Shown: positions 53,149 through 63,706, counted from the stretch's first letter. The stretch: 64,000 bases of DNA from Archangium primigenium (GCF_016904885.1 NZ_JADWYI010000001.1:8427224-8491223); one strand, 5' to 3'. A program made the numbers and translations. The notes: generated by a model not told the origin, from the sequence alone.

Positions 53149-53751
53149 ATGGACATGGACAGCAATCACCTGAACTTTCGTTGCAGCTGGCAGTCCGGCA
53201 TCGACGTCCGCCCGGGATTCAAGAACACGCTGGGCTACCTGCTCGACTGGAGCGGGTGTGGGGGCCTCGCGCTCAAGCAAGACATCGAGGTGCCCAATCC
53301 CCTCGGGGGCTCGGGTTCCGAGGGCTCGATCAAATGCGTGGGCCTCATCTCCACGTTCCGCTACACGGGAGGCCCCACGGATCCCATCCGCATCAAGGCC
53401 TATGTGAGCGCGGGAACGGCGGCGGAGCTGCGCACCAAGCTCGCCGATGCCCTGCCCAATCCCAAGCTGAAGCTGGCCTGGTACATCATCGGCTTCGACG
53501 AGAACGACCAGAAGTGGTTCAAGTCGGCCTATCTCAAGAGCGCCAAGACGGCCGAGGCCAGCATCGACAGCGAGGGTGGGAAGATGCAGATCTTCATCGC
53601 CAGCCACGCCGTGCGCGTCTCGAAGGAGATCGACATCAATCTGTATGGCTTCGAGTTCCAGGTGGTGCCCGCCAGCAAGAAGACCTGCATGCTGGAGTTC
53701 GCCAACGGCACCACGCTCCGTCTGGTCAAGCAGTGGGGCTCGAGCACCTAG
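53149..53751 (+). CDS. Hcp/IglC-position paralogue, rightward copy
   Basis: About 200 residues from ATG 53149. It is clearly homologous to the leftward protein at 53826-54464: shared CVGLIST, GGPTDPIRIKAYVS, KLAWYIIGFDENDQKWF and INLYGFEFQVVPA. Beta-rich, no signal peptide. The paralogue occupies the hcp place after tssC, so both are candidate tube proteins, or one is a tube and the other a tip or effector carrier. The ORF opens at 53101, but the paralogue starts close to the FRCSW motif, so 53149 or 53155 (AGGA upstream) is preferred. Monocistronic and facing the other copy. Confidence 0.6.
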   Translation: MDMDSNHLNFRCSWQSGIDVRPGFKNTLGYLLDWSGCGGLALKQDIEVPNPLGGSGSEGSIKCVGLISTFRYTGGPTDPIRIKAYVSAGTAAELRTKLADALPNPKLKLAWYIIGFDENDQKWFKSAYLKSAKTAEASIDSEGGKMQIFIASHAVRVSKEIDINLYGFEFQVVPASKKTCMLEFANGTTLRLVKQWGSST

Positions 53752-53765
53752 ACAGACGGCCCGAC

Positions 53766-53792
53766 CGGCTGTCCCGTGAGCGGGGACAGCCG
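53766..53792. terminator. Strong hairpin terminator between the two tube-like genes
   Basis: CGGCTGTCCC (53766-53775), a 7-base loop, GGGACAGCCG (53783-53792): a perfect 10-bp stem placed 14 bases after the rightward gene and before the end of the leftward one. Probably two-way. No T-tract. Confidence 0.65.
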
Positions 53793-53825
53793 ACCAGGCC
53801 AGGACAGCGCGACAGCACGAGACGA

Positions 53826-54464
53826 CTAGGCGGCGCTGCCGATCTTCAGGCCCCAGCGGATCACGGACTTCTCGTTCATCGAGGTCGCCCGGTGGAAGTT
53901 GAAGGTGGCGTCGGCCGCCGGGATCACCTGGAAGCTGAAGGGATGGACCGCGATGTCGATGCCCCCGCCGATCTTCACGGCATCCTGCACGTTGATGTGG
54001 TACTCGCCGCCCCCACGGGCATTGAGCTGTCCACTCACCGTCGCCGGATCCAGGGGGTGGGAGATCTCGTACCAGCCCTTGTTGTTCTCGTCGAAGCCGC
54101 AGACCCACCACGCGAGCTTGGTCACGGTGGTGGTGGTCAGGGACTTCTCCAGCTTGCCGCGGATCTGGTTGGCGTTGGCCGCGGAGATGTAGGCGTCGAT
54201 CTCGATGGGGTCACCCACGCCCGTGGGCAGCGTGATGTTGGAGATGATGCCCACGCAGGAGATGAGCTGCTTCTCCGTGTCCAGCTTGGCCTCGGCGTAC
54301 GACGGCGCCGACCCGGTGTTGAAGGGCGAGAACAGGCTGAGGTCGGGCTTCAGGAACTCGCCCATGTTCAGACCCTCGAAGGCCAGCAGATAGCCCACGG
54401 GCTGCTTGCGGGTCGGGTCCATCACGAACCCGTCAATCCACGAACAATTAATCGATACAGACAT
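53826..54464 (-). CDS. Hcp/IglC-position tube-like protein after tssC
   Basis: 212 residues, beta-rich, beginning MSVSINCSWIDGF. It follows tssC by 55 bp on the same strand, the standard place for hcp. It lacks obvious canonical Hcp sequence and is longer than Hcp (about 160-170). Size and ending (LKIGSAA) are closer to Francisella IglC (about 209 residues), which plays the Hcp role there; that likeness is my impression, not an alignment. ATG 54464 is used because GGAGG lies 6 bases before it; ATG 54470 is too close to that site. Confidence 0.6.
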   Translation of the reverse strand: MSVSINCSWIDGFVMDPTRKQPVGYLLAFEGLNMGEFLKPDLSLFSPFNTGSAPSYAEAKLDTEKQLISCVGIISNITLPTGVGDPIEIDAYISAANANQIRGKLEKSLTTTTVTKLAWWVCGFDENNKGWYEISHPLDPATVSGQLNARGGGEYHINVQDAVKIGGGIDIAVHPFSFQVIPAADATFNFHRATSMNEKSVIRWGLKIGSAA

Positions 54465-54519
54465 GGTCATCCTCCACTGCGGTTGAGCCCCGGAATGGGG
54501 CGGGGGTCACTCAATCGAC

Positions 54520-56040
<1,521 letters not shown>

Positions 56041-56079
56041 GGAGGAGTACCTTTCAAAGCGAGGAGGAGCCCCGGGGGC

Positions 56080-56646
56080 TCACTCCGCCGCCGGCTGGGA
56101 GGGCGACGCCGGGGGAGCATCACCCGCGGGGAGCTGGGGCTTGGGGAGGGCGAGGCCGTTGAAGTCCTGGAGATCGTTGCGCAGCGCGGCGACGGCCTCC
56201 GGGTTCTGCGCCAGCTCGCGCACCATGCGCCGGAACTCCTTGCGGTTGTCCAGGTTGCCCTGCATCTCGAGCAGGAGCTTGCGCAGCAGCAGCAGCGCGC
56301 GCACCTTGGGCATGTTCTTGGCGAGCTCCGCGGGCGTGAAGGACTTCATCGACGCGATGGGCAGGGTCACGTCCAGCTGCTCGGCGGTGCCCGGGTCGAT
56401 CCGGTTCCGCACCTTGAACTGGAGCGTCATGTCCATGTCGCGCATCACCTGGTCCAGGTTCTTGCCGTCCAGGTTGCGGATCTGCCGCTGGTCCAGGTCC
56501 TTGCGCTGATCCGTGGAGGTGCCGCTGGAGAAGTCCCCCATCATCAACAGCCGAAGGGGCAGCGCCTTCTCCGTCCGCTCTCCGTTGACGGTGGTGCGAT
56601 AGGTAAGGGTGATGCGTGACTTGGGAATGTCGTCGTTGATGGCCAT
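56080..56646 (-). CDS. tssB: Type VI secretion contractile sheath small subunit TssB
   Basis: 188 residues. SRITLTYRTTVNG, LPLRLLMMGDFSSG, RQIRNLDGKNLDQVMRDMDM and LDVTLPIASMKSFTPAEL are TssB/VipA motifs; the C-terminus is Ala/Pro-rich. ATG 56646 is chosen because MAINDDIPKSR is the usual family start; the ORF itself opens at 56691. First gene of the leftward sheath operon, facing a long AT-rich regulatory region. Confidence 0.94.
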   Translation of the reverse strand: MAINDDIPKSRITLTYRTTVNGERTEKALPLRLLMMGDFSSGTSTDQRKDLDQRQIRNLDGKNLDQVMRDMDMTLQFKVRNRIDPGTAEQLDVTLPIASMKSFTPAELAKNMPKVRALLLLRKLLLEMQGNLDNRKEFRRMVRELAQNPEAVAALRNDLQDFNGLALPKPQLPAGDAPPASPSQPAAE

Positions 56647-56823
56647 GGGCGCCCCAATGAATGGCATTACGCGGATGCGGCGGGCCGCCACATCTCGGTC
56701 TTCACTGATAACCTAAAATTTTCGTCGGATGCAAGACACCCCCTGTCTAATTCTTGTCTTCGCCTTCCGGCGTCCGCGCGCCCACCAGACAGCGTCTCAA
56801 TGGTCTGTCCGGACCCAGTCTCT

Positions 56824-56872
56824 ACTTTCAGAGTCAGTCATACACAGACGGGCAACCCACTCGATAAATCAG
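56824..56872. repeat. Direct repeat copy 1 in the tssB-tssK intergenic region
   Basis: About 49 bases with core AGTCAGTCATAC and AACCCAC. Matches copy 2 at roughly 39 of 49 positions at a 79-bp offset. The 56647-57118 gap is markedly AT-richer than the rest of the window and holds no gene. Confidence 0.7.
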
Positions 56873-56902
56873 CCCAGGCCGCCCCTCGGACGACCCGCGA
56901 CT

Positions 56903-56951
56903 ACCTTCAAAGTCAGTCATACAAAAACAAACAACCCACCAGACAAATCAA
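56903..56951. repeat. Direct repeat copy 2 in the tssB-tssK intergenic region
   Basis: Second copy of the AGTCAGTCATAC element, 79 bp downstream of copy 1. Could be tandem regulator-binding sites between the two T6SS operons, or a decayed duplication. Confidence 0.7.
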
Positions 56952-56967
56952 GCAACTTTTCCGCCCC

Positions 56968-56996
56968 TTGACGCCACCAGGGACGGTCTGTACCTT
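56968..56996 (+). promoter_or_regulatory. Possible housekeeping-type promoter for tssK operon
   Basis: TTGACG, a 17-base spacer, TACCTT: 5 of 6 matches in the -35 box and the three most conserved -10 bases. It would give a 5' leader of about 115 bases before tssK. On the other strand at 56951-56966 a GG-N10-GC element (GGGCGGAAAAGTTGCT) resembles a sigma-54 site pointing to tssB, but its -24 part is weak. Confidence 0.3.
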
Positions 56997-57118
56997 TCTT
57001 GACGATTCATTCTTCTTGGATTGGCGGAATCCCTCGCGGTTTCACGCACCAGGACGGAGCGGCGGGCGCACTGGCGGCCCCCGGCCCGGGGTGCATCCTG
57101 AAAGGCATTGAGAGAGCC

Positions 57119-58372
57119 ATGGAGCCACACAAGCTCGCCCGCGTCCGTTGGCAGGTGGGGCAGACACTGCTGCCCGATCACTTCCGCGCGCAGGAGAGCG
57201 CCCTTCAGGGCGAGGCCCAGCGCTATGCCCGCCTCTCGGGACTGCCCCTGCTCGGCATCAGCGCGCTGGAGTTCAACCCGGTGCTGCTCGCCGAGGGGAC
57301 GCTGGCGCTCTCGTCGTTGAGCGCGGTGCTGCCCGGAGGCCATCTGGTGGACGTGCCCGGCAACGCCACCGTGGCGCCCTTCTCCCTGGAGGAGACGGGC
57401 CGCTCGCAGCTCACCGTGTACCTGCACCTGTTGCGCGAGACGCGCGGCGCCGAGGGGCTGCCCTTGTACGCGGAGGATCCGCCCGACCTGGAGCGGGCCC
57501 TGAACGTGCTGGAGCTCTCGGCGGAGCCCACGGTGGACGGCATGGTGAGCTCGCTCATGCTCGCGGGGCTCGCGCGGGACGAGCACGGGCGGTGGAAGCT
57601 CGCGCGGGAGCTGCTGCCGCCCCTGTTGCAGGTGGGCCCGCACCCCTTCCTCGCCCCGCTGTTCGTCCAGCTCGACGGGCTCTTGGAGCAGGCCCACGGC
57701 CAGATGCGCACCTCCATCCGGGACGGCTACGTGCGCGGGGACCGGCTGTCCAACGCGCGGCGGGCCCTGTGCGCGGTGCGCCAGCTCCAGGCGCTGCGCG
57801 TGGACATGCGCCATGGCATCTACCCGTCCACCTACCGCCTCTTCGAGGCGCTGCGCGGGCTGTACTTCGAGACGTGCTGCTACCTGGAGGCGGAGCCCGA
57901 GGAGGAGCTGCCGCCGTATCTCCACGAGGAGCCGGGCCCCGGGCTGCTGCGGTGGATGGAGCTGCTCGAGCGCAGCTTCCGTCCCCAGACGAGCCAGCGC
58001 TCCTACCGGCCCTTCGAGTTCCGGGACGGGCGCTTCGTGCTCACGCCGCTGCCTCAGGACAAGCCCGCGCCCAACGACTTCTACCTCCTGGTGCGCCGCC
58101 ACGAGCGGGACAAGCCCCGGGGCATGGAGGGCATCCGCCTGGCCAGCCCGCTGCGCCTGTCGGTGGTGCGGCGCCAGGCGCTCAAGGGCATCTCCTACCG
58201 GCACGTCGCCTACCCGTCCTTTCCCCACTCCTTCGACGCGGACATCGACTGGTACCAGCTCACGTGCGAGGGCGAGGAGTGGCACGCCGCGCTGCGCGAG
58301 GACGGCCTCTCCTTCTCCGACACGCCCGCGTTCGCCGGGGCGCAGGTCTTCCTATTCTGGCGGCGCGTCTGA
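57119..58372 (+). CDS. tssK: Type VI secretion baseplate-membrane connector TssK
   Basis: 417 residues. VRWQVGQTLLPDHFRAQE is the TssK/ImpJ/VasE start (normally 'v.W.eGmfL.PqHFQ'), with AVLPGGHLVDVPG and a receptor-binding C-terminal domain ending ALREDGLSFSDTPAFAGAQVF. TssK links the baseplate to TssL/TssM, which are encoded next on the same strand. ATG 57119 is used; upstream in-frame codons lie in non-coding-looking sequence. First gene of the rightward operon. Confidence 0.92.
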   Translation: MEPHKLARVRWQVGQTLLPDHFRAQESALQGEAQRYARLSGLPLLGISALEFNPVLLAEGTLALSSLSAVLPGGHLVDVPGNATVAPFSLEETGRSQLTVYLHLLRETRGAEGLPLYAEDPPDLERALNVLELSAEPTVDGMVSSLMLAGLARDEHGRWKLARELLPPLLQVGPHPFLAPLFVQLDGLLEQAHGQMRTSIRDGYVRGDRLSNARRALCAVRQLQALRVDMRHGIYPSTYRLFEALRGLYFETCCYLEAEPEEELPPYLHEEPGPGLLRWMELLERSFRPQTSQRSYRPFEFRDGRFVLTPLPQDKPAPNDFYLLVRRHERDKPRGMEGIRLASPLRLSVVRRQALKGISYRHVAYPSFPHSFDADIDWYQLTCEGEEWHAALREDGLSFSDTPAFAGAQVFLFWRRV

Positions 58373-58409
58373 CACCGCGCGGGCCCCTTGAGGCGAGGAG
58401 TCAGACGTC

Positions 58410-59009
58410 ATGGGCAAGCTCACCTGCACCCTCGAGATGGACCACGAGAAGGGCCTGACGCTGAAGGTCGAGGATCCCGACGGGAAGCTCTCCCAGACGA
58501 TCACCTTCGACGGTCAGGCCATCACCCTCGAGGTGAAGAGCGACTCGGACACCAGCACCATCGTGCAGAAGGCGGACAGCATCACCATGAGCTGCAAGGC
58601 GTTCAGCGTGAAGGCCGACACCATCACCCTCGAGTCCAAGAAGGACTCGGCGTGGAAGAGCGAGCAGGTGCTCCAGCTGGAGAGCAAGAAGGACATGACG
58701 CTCACCAGCGGCGAGAAGCTCACGCAGCAGGCCAAGAAGGGCGCCTCGTTCTCCTCCGACGACACGATGGAGGTGAAGGCCGCCAAGGACTTCACGCTCG
58801 AGGGCATGAACGTCCAGCTCTCCGCCCCCTCGGGCGCGCTGGAGCTCAAGGCCAAGAGCCTCGCCATGAAGGGCACGGCCGAGGCGGCGCTGGAGGCGGC
58901 CACCGTCAAGGTGAGCGCCAAGGCCGAGCTGGCGCTCGAGTCCACGGGCCAGGCGAAGCTCAAGGGCACCATGACCACCGTGAGCGGCACCCCGGTCAGC
59001 CTGGGTTAG
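58410..59009 (+). CDS. Beta-strand-repeat, spike-like protein of the T6SS operon
   Basis: 199 residues built of short repeats with alternating charged/Thr and hydrophobic residues (KADTITLESKKD, LQLESKKDMTLTSGEKLTQ, MEVKAAKDFTLEGMNVQLSA, ATVKVSAKAELALEST). This is the pattern of a triple-stranded beta-prism/helix such as the gp5/VgrG needle. It lacks gp27 and OB domains. Francisella VgrG is likewise a short needle-only protein. GAGGAG lies 9 bases before ATG. It lies between tssK and tssL, so a structural role in the tip is likely. Confidence 0.72.
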   Translation: MGKLTCTLEMDHEKGLTLKVEDPDGKLSQTITFDGQAITLEVKSDSDTSTIVQKADSITMSCKAFSVKADTITLESKKDSAWKSEQVLQLESKKDMTLTSGEKLTQQAKKGASFSSDDTMEVKAAKDFTLEGMNVQLSAPSGALELKAKSLAMKGTAEAALEAATVKVSAKAELALESTGQAKLKGTMTTVSGTPVSLG

Positions 59010-59016
59010 GGAGCGC

Positions 59017-59658
59017 ATGAAACTCGAACACTGGCAGATCGTCTTCAAGGTGTACCGGCAGGCGCGGGGCCTGCTGGACCAGTGGCTTCCCGCCGAGCCG
59101 ACCGGGAGCGCGGAGGCCCCCCAGCTCCTCGTGGGCTCCGCGGCGCTCCACCAGCTGCAGGCCCAGCTGCTCGGGGTCGTGGAGAACCTGCGCGCCGAGC
59201 TGGGCGCGCACTACCGCTCCGAGGAGGTGGAGGACGCGCTCATGCCCTTCATCTACCTGGTGGACGAGCTGGTGCTGCGGCGGCTCGCCGAGAGCGAGCA
59301 GACCGAGTGGCCGCTGTTGCAGTACCGGATGCTGGGCCAGGAGGGAGGCGGTGACCTCTTCTTCGAGCTGGCGGACCAGCGGCTGCACCAGCCGGGCACC
59401 CCGCCGCTGCTCTTCGAGCTGTTGCACTTCTGCCTCACCGCGGGCTTCACCGGCCGCTACCCCGGCAACACCGCCAAGCTGCGCGAGTACAAGCAGCGGC
59501 TGGCGGCCCGCATCGCCACCCCGGAGCCCGTGGCCGCCTCGGCCCCGGAGGCCCCCCGCGAGCGGCCGCTGCTCTACGCCTTCCCCGCCCGCTACTACGC
59601 CGTCACCGGCCTCGGCCTGTTGGGCCTGCAGGTGCTGCTGTGGTGGACGTCCAACTGA
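59017..59658 (+). CDS. tssL: Type VI secretion protein TssL (DotU family)
   Basis: 213 residues. QIVFKVYRQARGLLDQW, EDALMPFIYLVDELVLRR, WPLLQYRMLGQEGGGDLFFE and FCLTAGFTGRYPG are DotU/IcmH motifs. One C-terminal membrane helix (VTGLGLLGLQVLLWW) anchors it, leaving the cytoplasmic hook free to bind TssK. No OmpA-like extension, unlike many TssL. Starts 7 bp after the spike-like gene. Confidence 0.92.
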   Translation: MKLEHWQIVFKVYRQARGLLDQWLPAEPTGSAEAPQLLVGSAALHQLQAQLLGVVENLRAELGAHYRSEEVEDALMPFIYLVDELVLRRLAESEQTEWPLLQYRMLGQEGGGDLFFELADQRLHQPGTPPLLFELLHFCLTAGFTGRYPGNTAKLREYKQRLAARIATPEPVAASAPEAPRERPLLYAFPARYYAVTGLGLLGLQVLLWWTSN

Positions 59659-59687
59659 GCCGTACTTCCATGAAGGAAGCCCCCGTG

Positions 59688-60050
59688 ATGACCCGGAGCG
59701 AGCGCGCCCCGATCCCCCCGAATCAGGCGCCCCTCACCACAGGGCCCGTGCCTCCACCGGCCCCGGGCCTCTCGGAGCCGACCGCGAGCCTGCTGTCCGC
59801 CCTGGAGCGGCACATCGACCGCGAGCTGGGCCCGCTGCGCGAGGGCGTGGAGCCGGCCCTGGCCGAGCTGCGCGAGTGCCTCGGCGCGCTCTACCCCGCC
59901 GCCGGCGGTCGGCATCCGCCGCCCGCACAGCAGGAGGAATACCGCGCCCGGGTCGCGGGGCTCATGGACTTCCTGGAGGACAACCTCGAGGCGCTGCAGC
60001 GCGCCGCCCGCGCGCGCCGCCTCCCTGACGCCTCCGGGAGGGGCGTGTAA
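59688..60050 (+). CDS. Small hypothetical protein between tssL and tssM
   Basis: 120 residues. A Pro-rich N-terminus (about 1-30) is followed by helical heptads (LLSALERHIDRELGPL, YRARVAGLMDFLEDNLEALQ). No known domain and no signal. ATG 59688 has AAGGAAG at 8 bases; ATG 59670 is an alternative. Its TAA overlaps the tssM ATG (TAATG), so it is certainly part of the operon. Possibly an adaptor for the membrane complex. Confidence 0.7.
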   Translation: MTRSERAPIPPNQAPLTTGPVPPPAPGLSEPTASLLSALERHIDRELGPLREGVEPALAELRECLGALYPAAGGRHPPPAQQEEYRARVAGLMDFLEDNLEALQRAARARRLPDASGRGV

Positions 60051-63000
60051 TGGAGACTCTCCGCAAGCTCGCGGCGCTCATTCCGGGGCCGTACAAGAAG
60101 TGGGTCGTCCTGGGGCTGGCGCTGCTCGCCATCCTGGTGCCGCTGGTGCTGTGGCTGCGCGCGCGGCGGCAGGCGGGCGCCACCGCCTCGGGCGCGCCCC
60201 CGCCCATGCCGGGCAACCGGCTGCGGCGCATCCGCCAGCGCTTCCTCGCGGCCCTGCCGCTGCGCCACCGCGTGGCCGTGAAGGACATGCCTGGCGCGGT
60301 GGTGCTCGGGCCCGCCGGCGGCGGCAAGTCCAAGCTCGTCGGCCTGGACGCGGACTGGCAGCGCCAGGCCCACCACTTCCTGCCCAGCCACACGAGCGAC
60401 TCGCTCCTGCAGATCTACCTGGGGCCGGACACGGTGGTGCAGGAGGTGTCGGCGCCCCTGCTCGAGGACGACACCCCGCAGGCGCGCCGGGCCCTGCGGC
60501 GGCTGTGGAAGGACGCCTTCGGCCAGGGGCAGTCCGCGCTGGCCGTCGTCGTGCTGGACATGCGGTGGCTGTCGGACACCCCGCCCGACGAGGTCCGGCG
60601 CACCGCGCAGCTCTTGCGCGGCAAGCTCAACCTCCTGGCCGAGGTGCGCCGCGCGCCGGTGGAGACGCGCCTGTGCCTGACCCACCTGGACACGGTGGAG
60701 GGCTTCGAGGACTTCGCGCGGCTGCTGCAGGATCACCGGGTGCCGCTGTCCTTCGAGCTGCCCCCACGCGGGGAGGAGGGACGGCTGGCGTCGCTGCTGC
60801 AGGCGCAGGAGAAGTACCTCGCCCTGGGGCTGACGTCGCTGCCGGTGGAGGCCTTCGAGCGCCTGGAGCGCTTCTACTCCCAGGGCCACGCGCCCTTCGA
60901 GGCCCTGGCGCGCTTCGTCACCGCGCTGCTGGAGGGGGGCTCGCTCGCCTTCGCCCCCCGGCTGTCGCGGGTGTACCTGTCCTCGCTCACGTCGCGCGCG
61001 GCCGGGGTGCTCTCGGTCGCCAGCGAGGCGCACGATGCCCAGCGGCTGCGCCAGCGCTACCTGCGCACGCACCTGCAGCGCTGCGCGCTCCTGACCGCGG
61101 TGTGCGCCCTGCCCATGCTCGGCACCTACGCCCACTTCTCCTGGCGGCTCACCCAGGCCCAGGAGAAGGTGGGACGCTTCGAGGACACCGTGCAGCGCAT
61201 GCGCGCCCAGGGCCAGGAGGTGTCCGGCAGCGTGGTGCAGGATCAGGTGCTCGCCGCCGGCCAGGCCATGGAGGAGATGGCGCGGGCCCGGAGCTACTGG
61301 CCCGTGCTGCCCTACAGCTTCACCGAGGCGCGCGACAAGCTGCGCCACCGGCTCACGCGCGGCATCCGGGAGGCCCACCTGCGCCCCGCCCTGGAGCGCT
61401 GCCACCAGCAGCCCCACGCGTGCCGCCCCGAGCAGGTCGTCTTCATGCTGGCCGCCCTGCACGCCTCGCGCGAGGAGCCGCTCGGCCAGTTCGTCCTCTC
61501 CAGCCTGCGCAACCGGCGCTCGTGGAGCTTCGTGGGCCAGGGGCAGCCCGCCGGGGCCGCGGCCGAGGCCGAGCCGCTCGAGTCCAAGCGCTCGTGGCTC
61601 ACCGCCGTCTCCCTGGCGGAGTCCCTCGTCGGGGACTACGCGGTCATCAGCGACAAGCCCTGGCAGGCGACGGCGGAGGCCACCTGGGCCCACTGGCCCT
61701 TCCCGGAGCCCTTCACCTTCGACGGGCAGCTGGCGCCGTGGCAGGCCCACCTCAAGCACCTGCAGCAGTTCCTCACGGACCAGTCCGGCGAGCCGTGGCC
61801 GGCGGACCGGCTCAACGCGGAGCTGGAGACGATGCAGGAGGAGCGGCTGCGGCTGCAGGCCTGGCTGGACGACAGCGCCATCTTCGCCAGCCTGCCGCGC
61901 GCGCTCGACCTGCTCAAGGCCTCCGAGGCCCGCGTGGACATGAGCCGCTTCAAGGGCGTGTCCACCACGCTCCAGGCGGTGGAGTGGATGAACAAGAACC
62001 GCGAGGTGCTCACCGCGCTGCTGCACATGGAGGAGGAGATGTACGCGGGCCTCAAGGCCGCGCAGAAGATGAGCGTGGCGGAGCTGCTCGTGCGCGACGG
62101 GGTGTGGCAGCCGGGCGCCGCCACCAAGGGCCCCTTCCAGGTGACGGTGACGCTCGGCGCGCTCGAGTTCTCCCCGCGCAACAGCGCGCGCGACATGCAC
62201 CAGGCCATCCTGCGCCACTACGCGCGCACGGGCCGCCTGCCCTTCGGCACCGCCCGGAGCGAGGAGCCGGGCTTCGGCGCATCCACCCTCGCCGAGGAGC
62301 GGCTCTCCTTCGACACCCGCATCCGGCCCCTGGTGGACGAGTTCACCCAGCGGCTCAAGAACGCCGAGCTGCCCGTGGAGGAGGCCTCCCAGCGCCAGGA
62401 GCAGGTGCGCCGGCAGGTGGATCAGTTCTCGCTGCGCTACCGCCAGCGCCTCTTCCAGCGCGCGAACACCTACCGCTTCAACGCGCTCACTCCCAGCCGG
62501 CTCTCCGAGGAGCTGTCCCGCCTCACCCAGCCCTCCTCGGAGCTGGTGGACATGTTGCGCGACGTGGCCAAGGGCGCCCACCTGGATCCGCTCGAGGGGC
62601 CCTACTACGAGTCGCTGCGCAACACCGTGGCGCCCTTCAAGCCCATCGTTCAGGTGATGAAGCCGGACGAGAGCGGCAACTACGCCCTGCTCAACCCCTA
62701 CCGGGCCCTGGTGGCGCAGATGTCCGACGAGCTCGTGGCCCGCGGCGGTTCCCGCGCTCCGCCCGCCGCCGCCGAGCCCGCTCCGCCCGGCAAGCCCGGG
62801 GGCGGGGCCGCGCGGCTCACGGAGATGCTCACCCCGCTGGGCCGGATCGCCTTCTCGATGATGCTCGAGGAGGAGGGCTCCTACCTGCGCAAGGTGGATG
62901 CCTGGCTGGACGCGCAGGGCATCATCGGCGAGCTGCGCCAGCCCTTCCGTCAGCCCTTCCTCACCGTGCGGGATCTGGGTCAGCAGGAGGTCGAGCAGAC

Positions 63001-63706
63001 CCTGCGCCAGCAGTGGGACACCACCTGGACCCGCATGCTGCGGCCCCTGCTGGACAACTACCCCTTCAACGCCCAGTCCACCCAGGAAGTGGAGCCGGGG
63101 GATCTGGAAATCCTCCGCCGGCAGGACGGCGTGCTCTGGTCCTTCGTGGACCGGGTGCTCAGCCCCGTGTGCGAGGAGCGAGGCACGGAGTGGGTGGTGC
63201 GCGGAGCGCTGCGTGACCAGCTCGTGCTGCCCGACAACCTGCTGCCCACGCTCTCGCGGCTCTCGCGGCTGTCGCGCGTGCTCTGGGACGCCGAGGGCCG
63301 CCCGCGCCCGCTCATGCTCCAGGTCATGCCCCTGCCCCTGCCGCCCGCGCCCACGCCCGGCAGCTTCGTCACCCTGGGCTCGCTCAAGTGCGGCAAGACC
63401 TCGGCCTTCGCCTACAACCAGAGCCCCGCCTGGCAGGGCTTCCCGCTGGAGTGGTGGGACCAGCAGACCGCCGCGCTGGTGCTGGAGGTGCGCTCGCCCG
63501 AGCAGCATGCCGTGCAGTACGGCTCGCTGGAGAAGACGCGCTCGGCCTGGAGCTGCTTCCGCCTGCTCGAGGCCTCCGTGGCCACCAAGGATCAGCAGCG
63601 CCTGTGGAGCCTGCTCGGGCGCAGCGGCAACACCCAACACACCCTGGAGGTCCGCTTCGGCCTCAAGGGCGAGCCCTGGACGCCGTTCCGGGAGGTCCCA
63701 CAGTGA
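60050..63706 (+). CDS. tssM: Type VI secretion membrane subunit TssM (IcmF)
   Basis: 1218 residues. N-terminal membrane helix (about 18-37), a cytoplasmic GTPase-like domain with Walker A GPAGGGKS (87-94), another membrane helix near 345-363, and a large periplasmic helical part with the IcmF-related region and C-terminal beta domain. Only one membrane helix is clear at the very N-terminus, where many TssM have two. It forms the trans-envelope channel with TssL and TssJ. It overlaps the small gene upstream (TAATG) and the tssJ-like gene downstream (GTGA). Confidence 0.93.
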   Translation: METLRKLAALIPGPYKKWVVLGLALLAILVPLVLWLRARRQAGATASGAPPPMPGNRLRRIRQRFLAALPLRHRVAVKDMPGAVVLGPAGGGKSKLVGLDADWQRQAHHFLPSHTSDSLLQIYLGPDTVVQEVSAPLLEDDTPQARRALRRLWKDAFGQGQSALAVVVLDMRWLSDTPPDEVRRTAQLLRGKLNLLAEVRRAPVETRLCLTHLDTVEGFEDFARLLQDHRVPLSFELPPRGEEGRLASLLQAQEKYLALGLTSLPVEAFERLERFYSQGHAPFEALARFVTALLEGGSLAFAPRLSRVYLSSLTSRAAGVLSVASEAHDAQRLRQRYLRTHLQRCALLTAVCALPMLGTYAHFSWRLTQAQEKVGRFEDTVQRMRAQGQEVSGSVVQDQVLAAGQAMEEMARARSYWPVLPYSFTEARDKLRHRLTRGIREAHLRPALERCHQQPHACRPEQVVFMLAALHASREEPLGQFVLSSLRNRRSWSFVGQGQPAGAAAEAEPLESKRSWLTAVSLAESLVGDYAVISDKPWQATAEATWAHWPFPEPFTFDGQLAPWQAHLKHLQQFLTDQSGEPWPADRLNAELETMQEERLRLQAWLDDSAIFASLPRALDLLKASEARVDMSRFKGVSTTLQAVEWMNKNREVLTALLHMEEEMYAGLKAAQKMSVAELLVRDGVWQPGAATKGPFQVTVTLGALEFSPRNSARDMHQAILRHYARTGRLPFGTARSEEPGFGASTLAEERLSFDTRIRPLVDEFTQRLKNAELPVEEASQRQEQVRRQVDQFSLRYRQRLFQRANTYRFNALTPSRLSEELSRLTQPSSELVDMLRDVAKGAHLDPLEGPYYESLRNTVAPFKPIVQVMKPDESGNYALLNPYRALVAQMSDELVARGGSRAPPAAAEPAPPGKPGGGAARLTEMLTPLGRIAFSMMLEEEGSYLRKVDAWLDAQGIIGELRQPFRQPFLTVRDLGQQEVEQTLRQQWDTTWTRMLRPLLDNYPFNAQSTQEVEPGDLEILRRQDGVLWSFVDRVLSPVCEERGTEWVVRGALRDQLVLPDNLLPTLSRLSRLSRVLWDAEGRPRPLMLQVMPLPLPPAPTPGSFVTLGSLKCGKTSAFAYNQSPAWQGFPLEWWDQQTAALVLEVRSPEQHAVQYGSLEKTRSAWSCFRLLEASVATKDQQRLWSLLGRSGNTQHTLEVRFGLKGEPWTPFREVPQ

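Noticed and set aside
56824-56951. Direct repeats considered as a CRISPR array
   Set aside because: Only two imperfect copies of 49 bases, no further units and no cas genes.
56951-56966. Sigma-54-like site GGGCGGAAAAGTTGCT pointing to tssB
   Set aside because: GG-N10-GC spacing is right, but the -24 element is poor and it sits about 300 bp from tssB with the repeats on the wrong side for an activator.
59891-63640. A 1249-codon leftward ORF opposite tssM
   Set aside because: Same antisense effect; composition Leu/Arg/Gly/His-rich, no domain, and tssM is certain.
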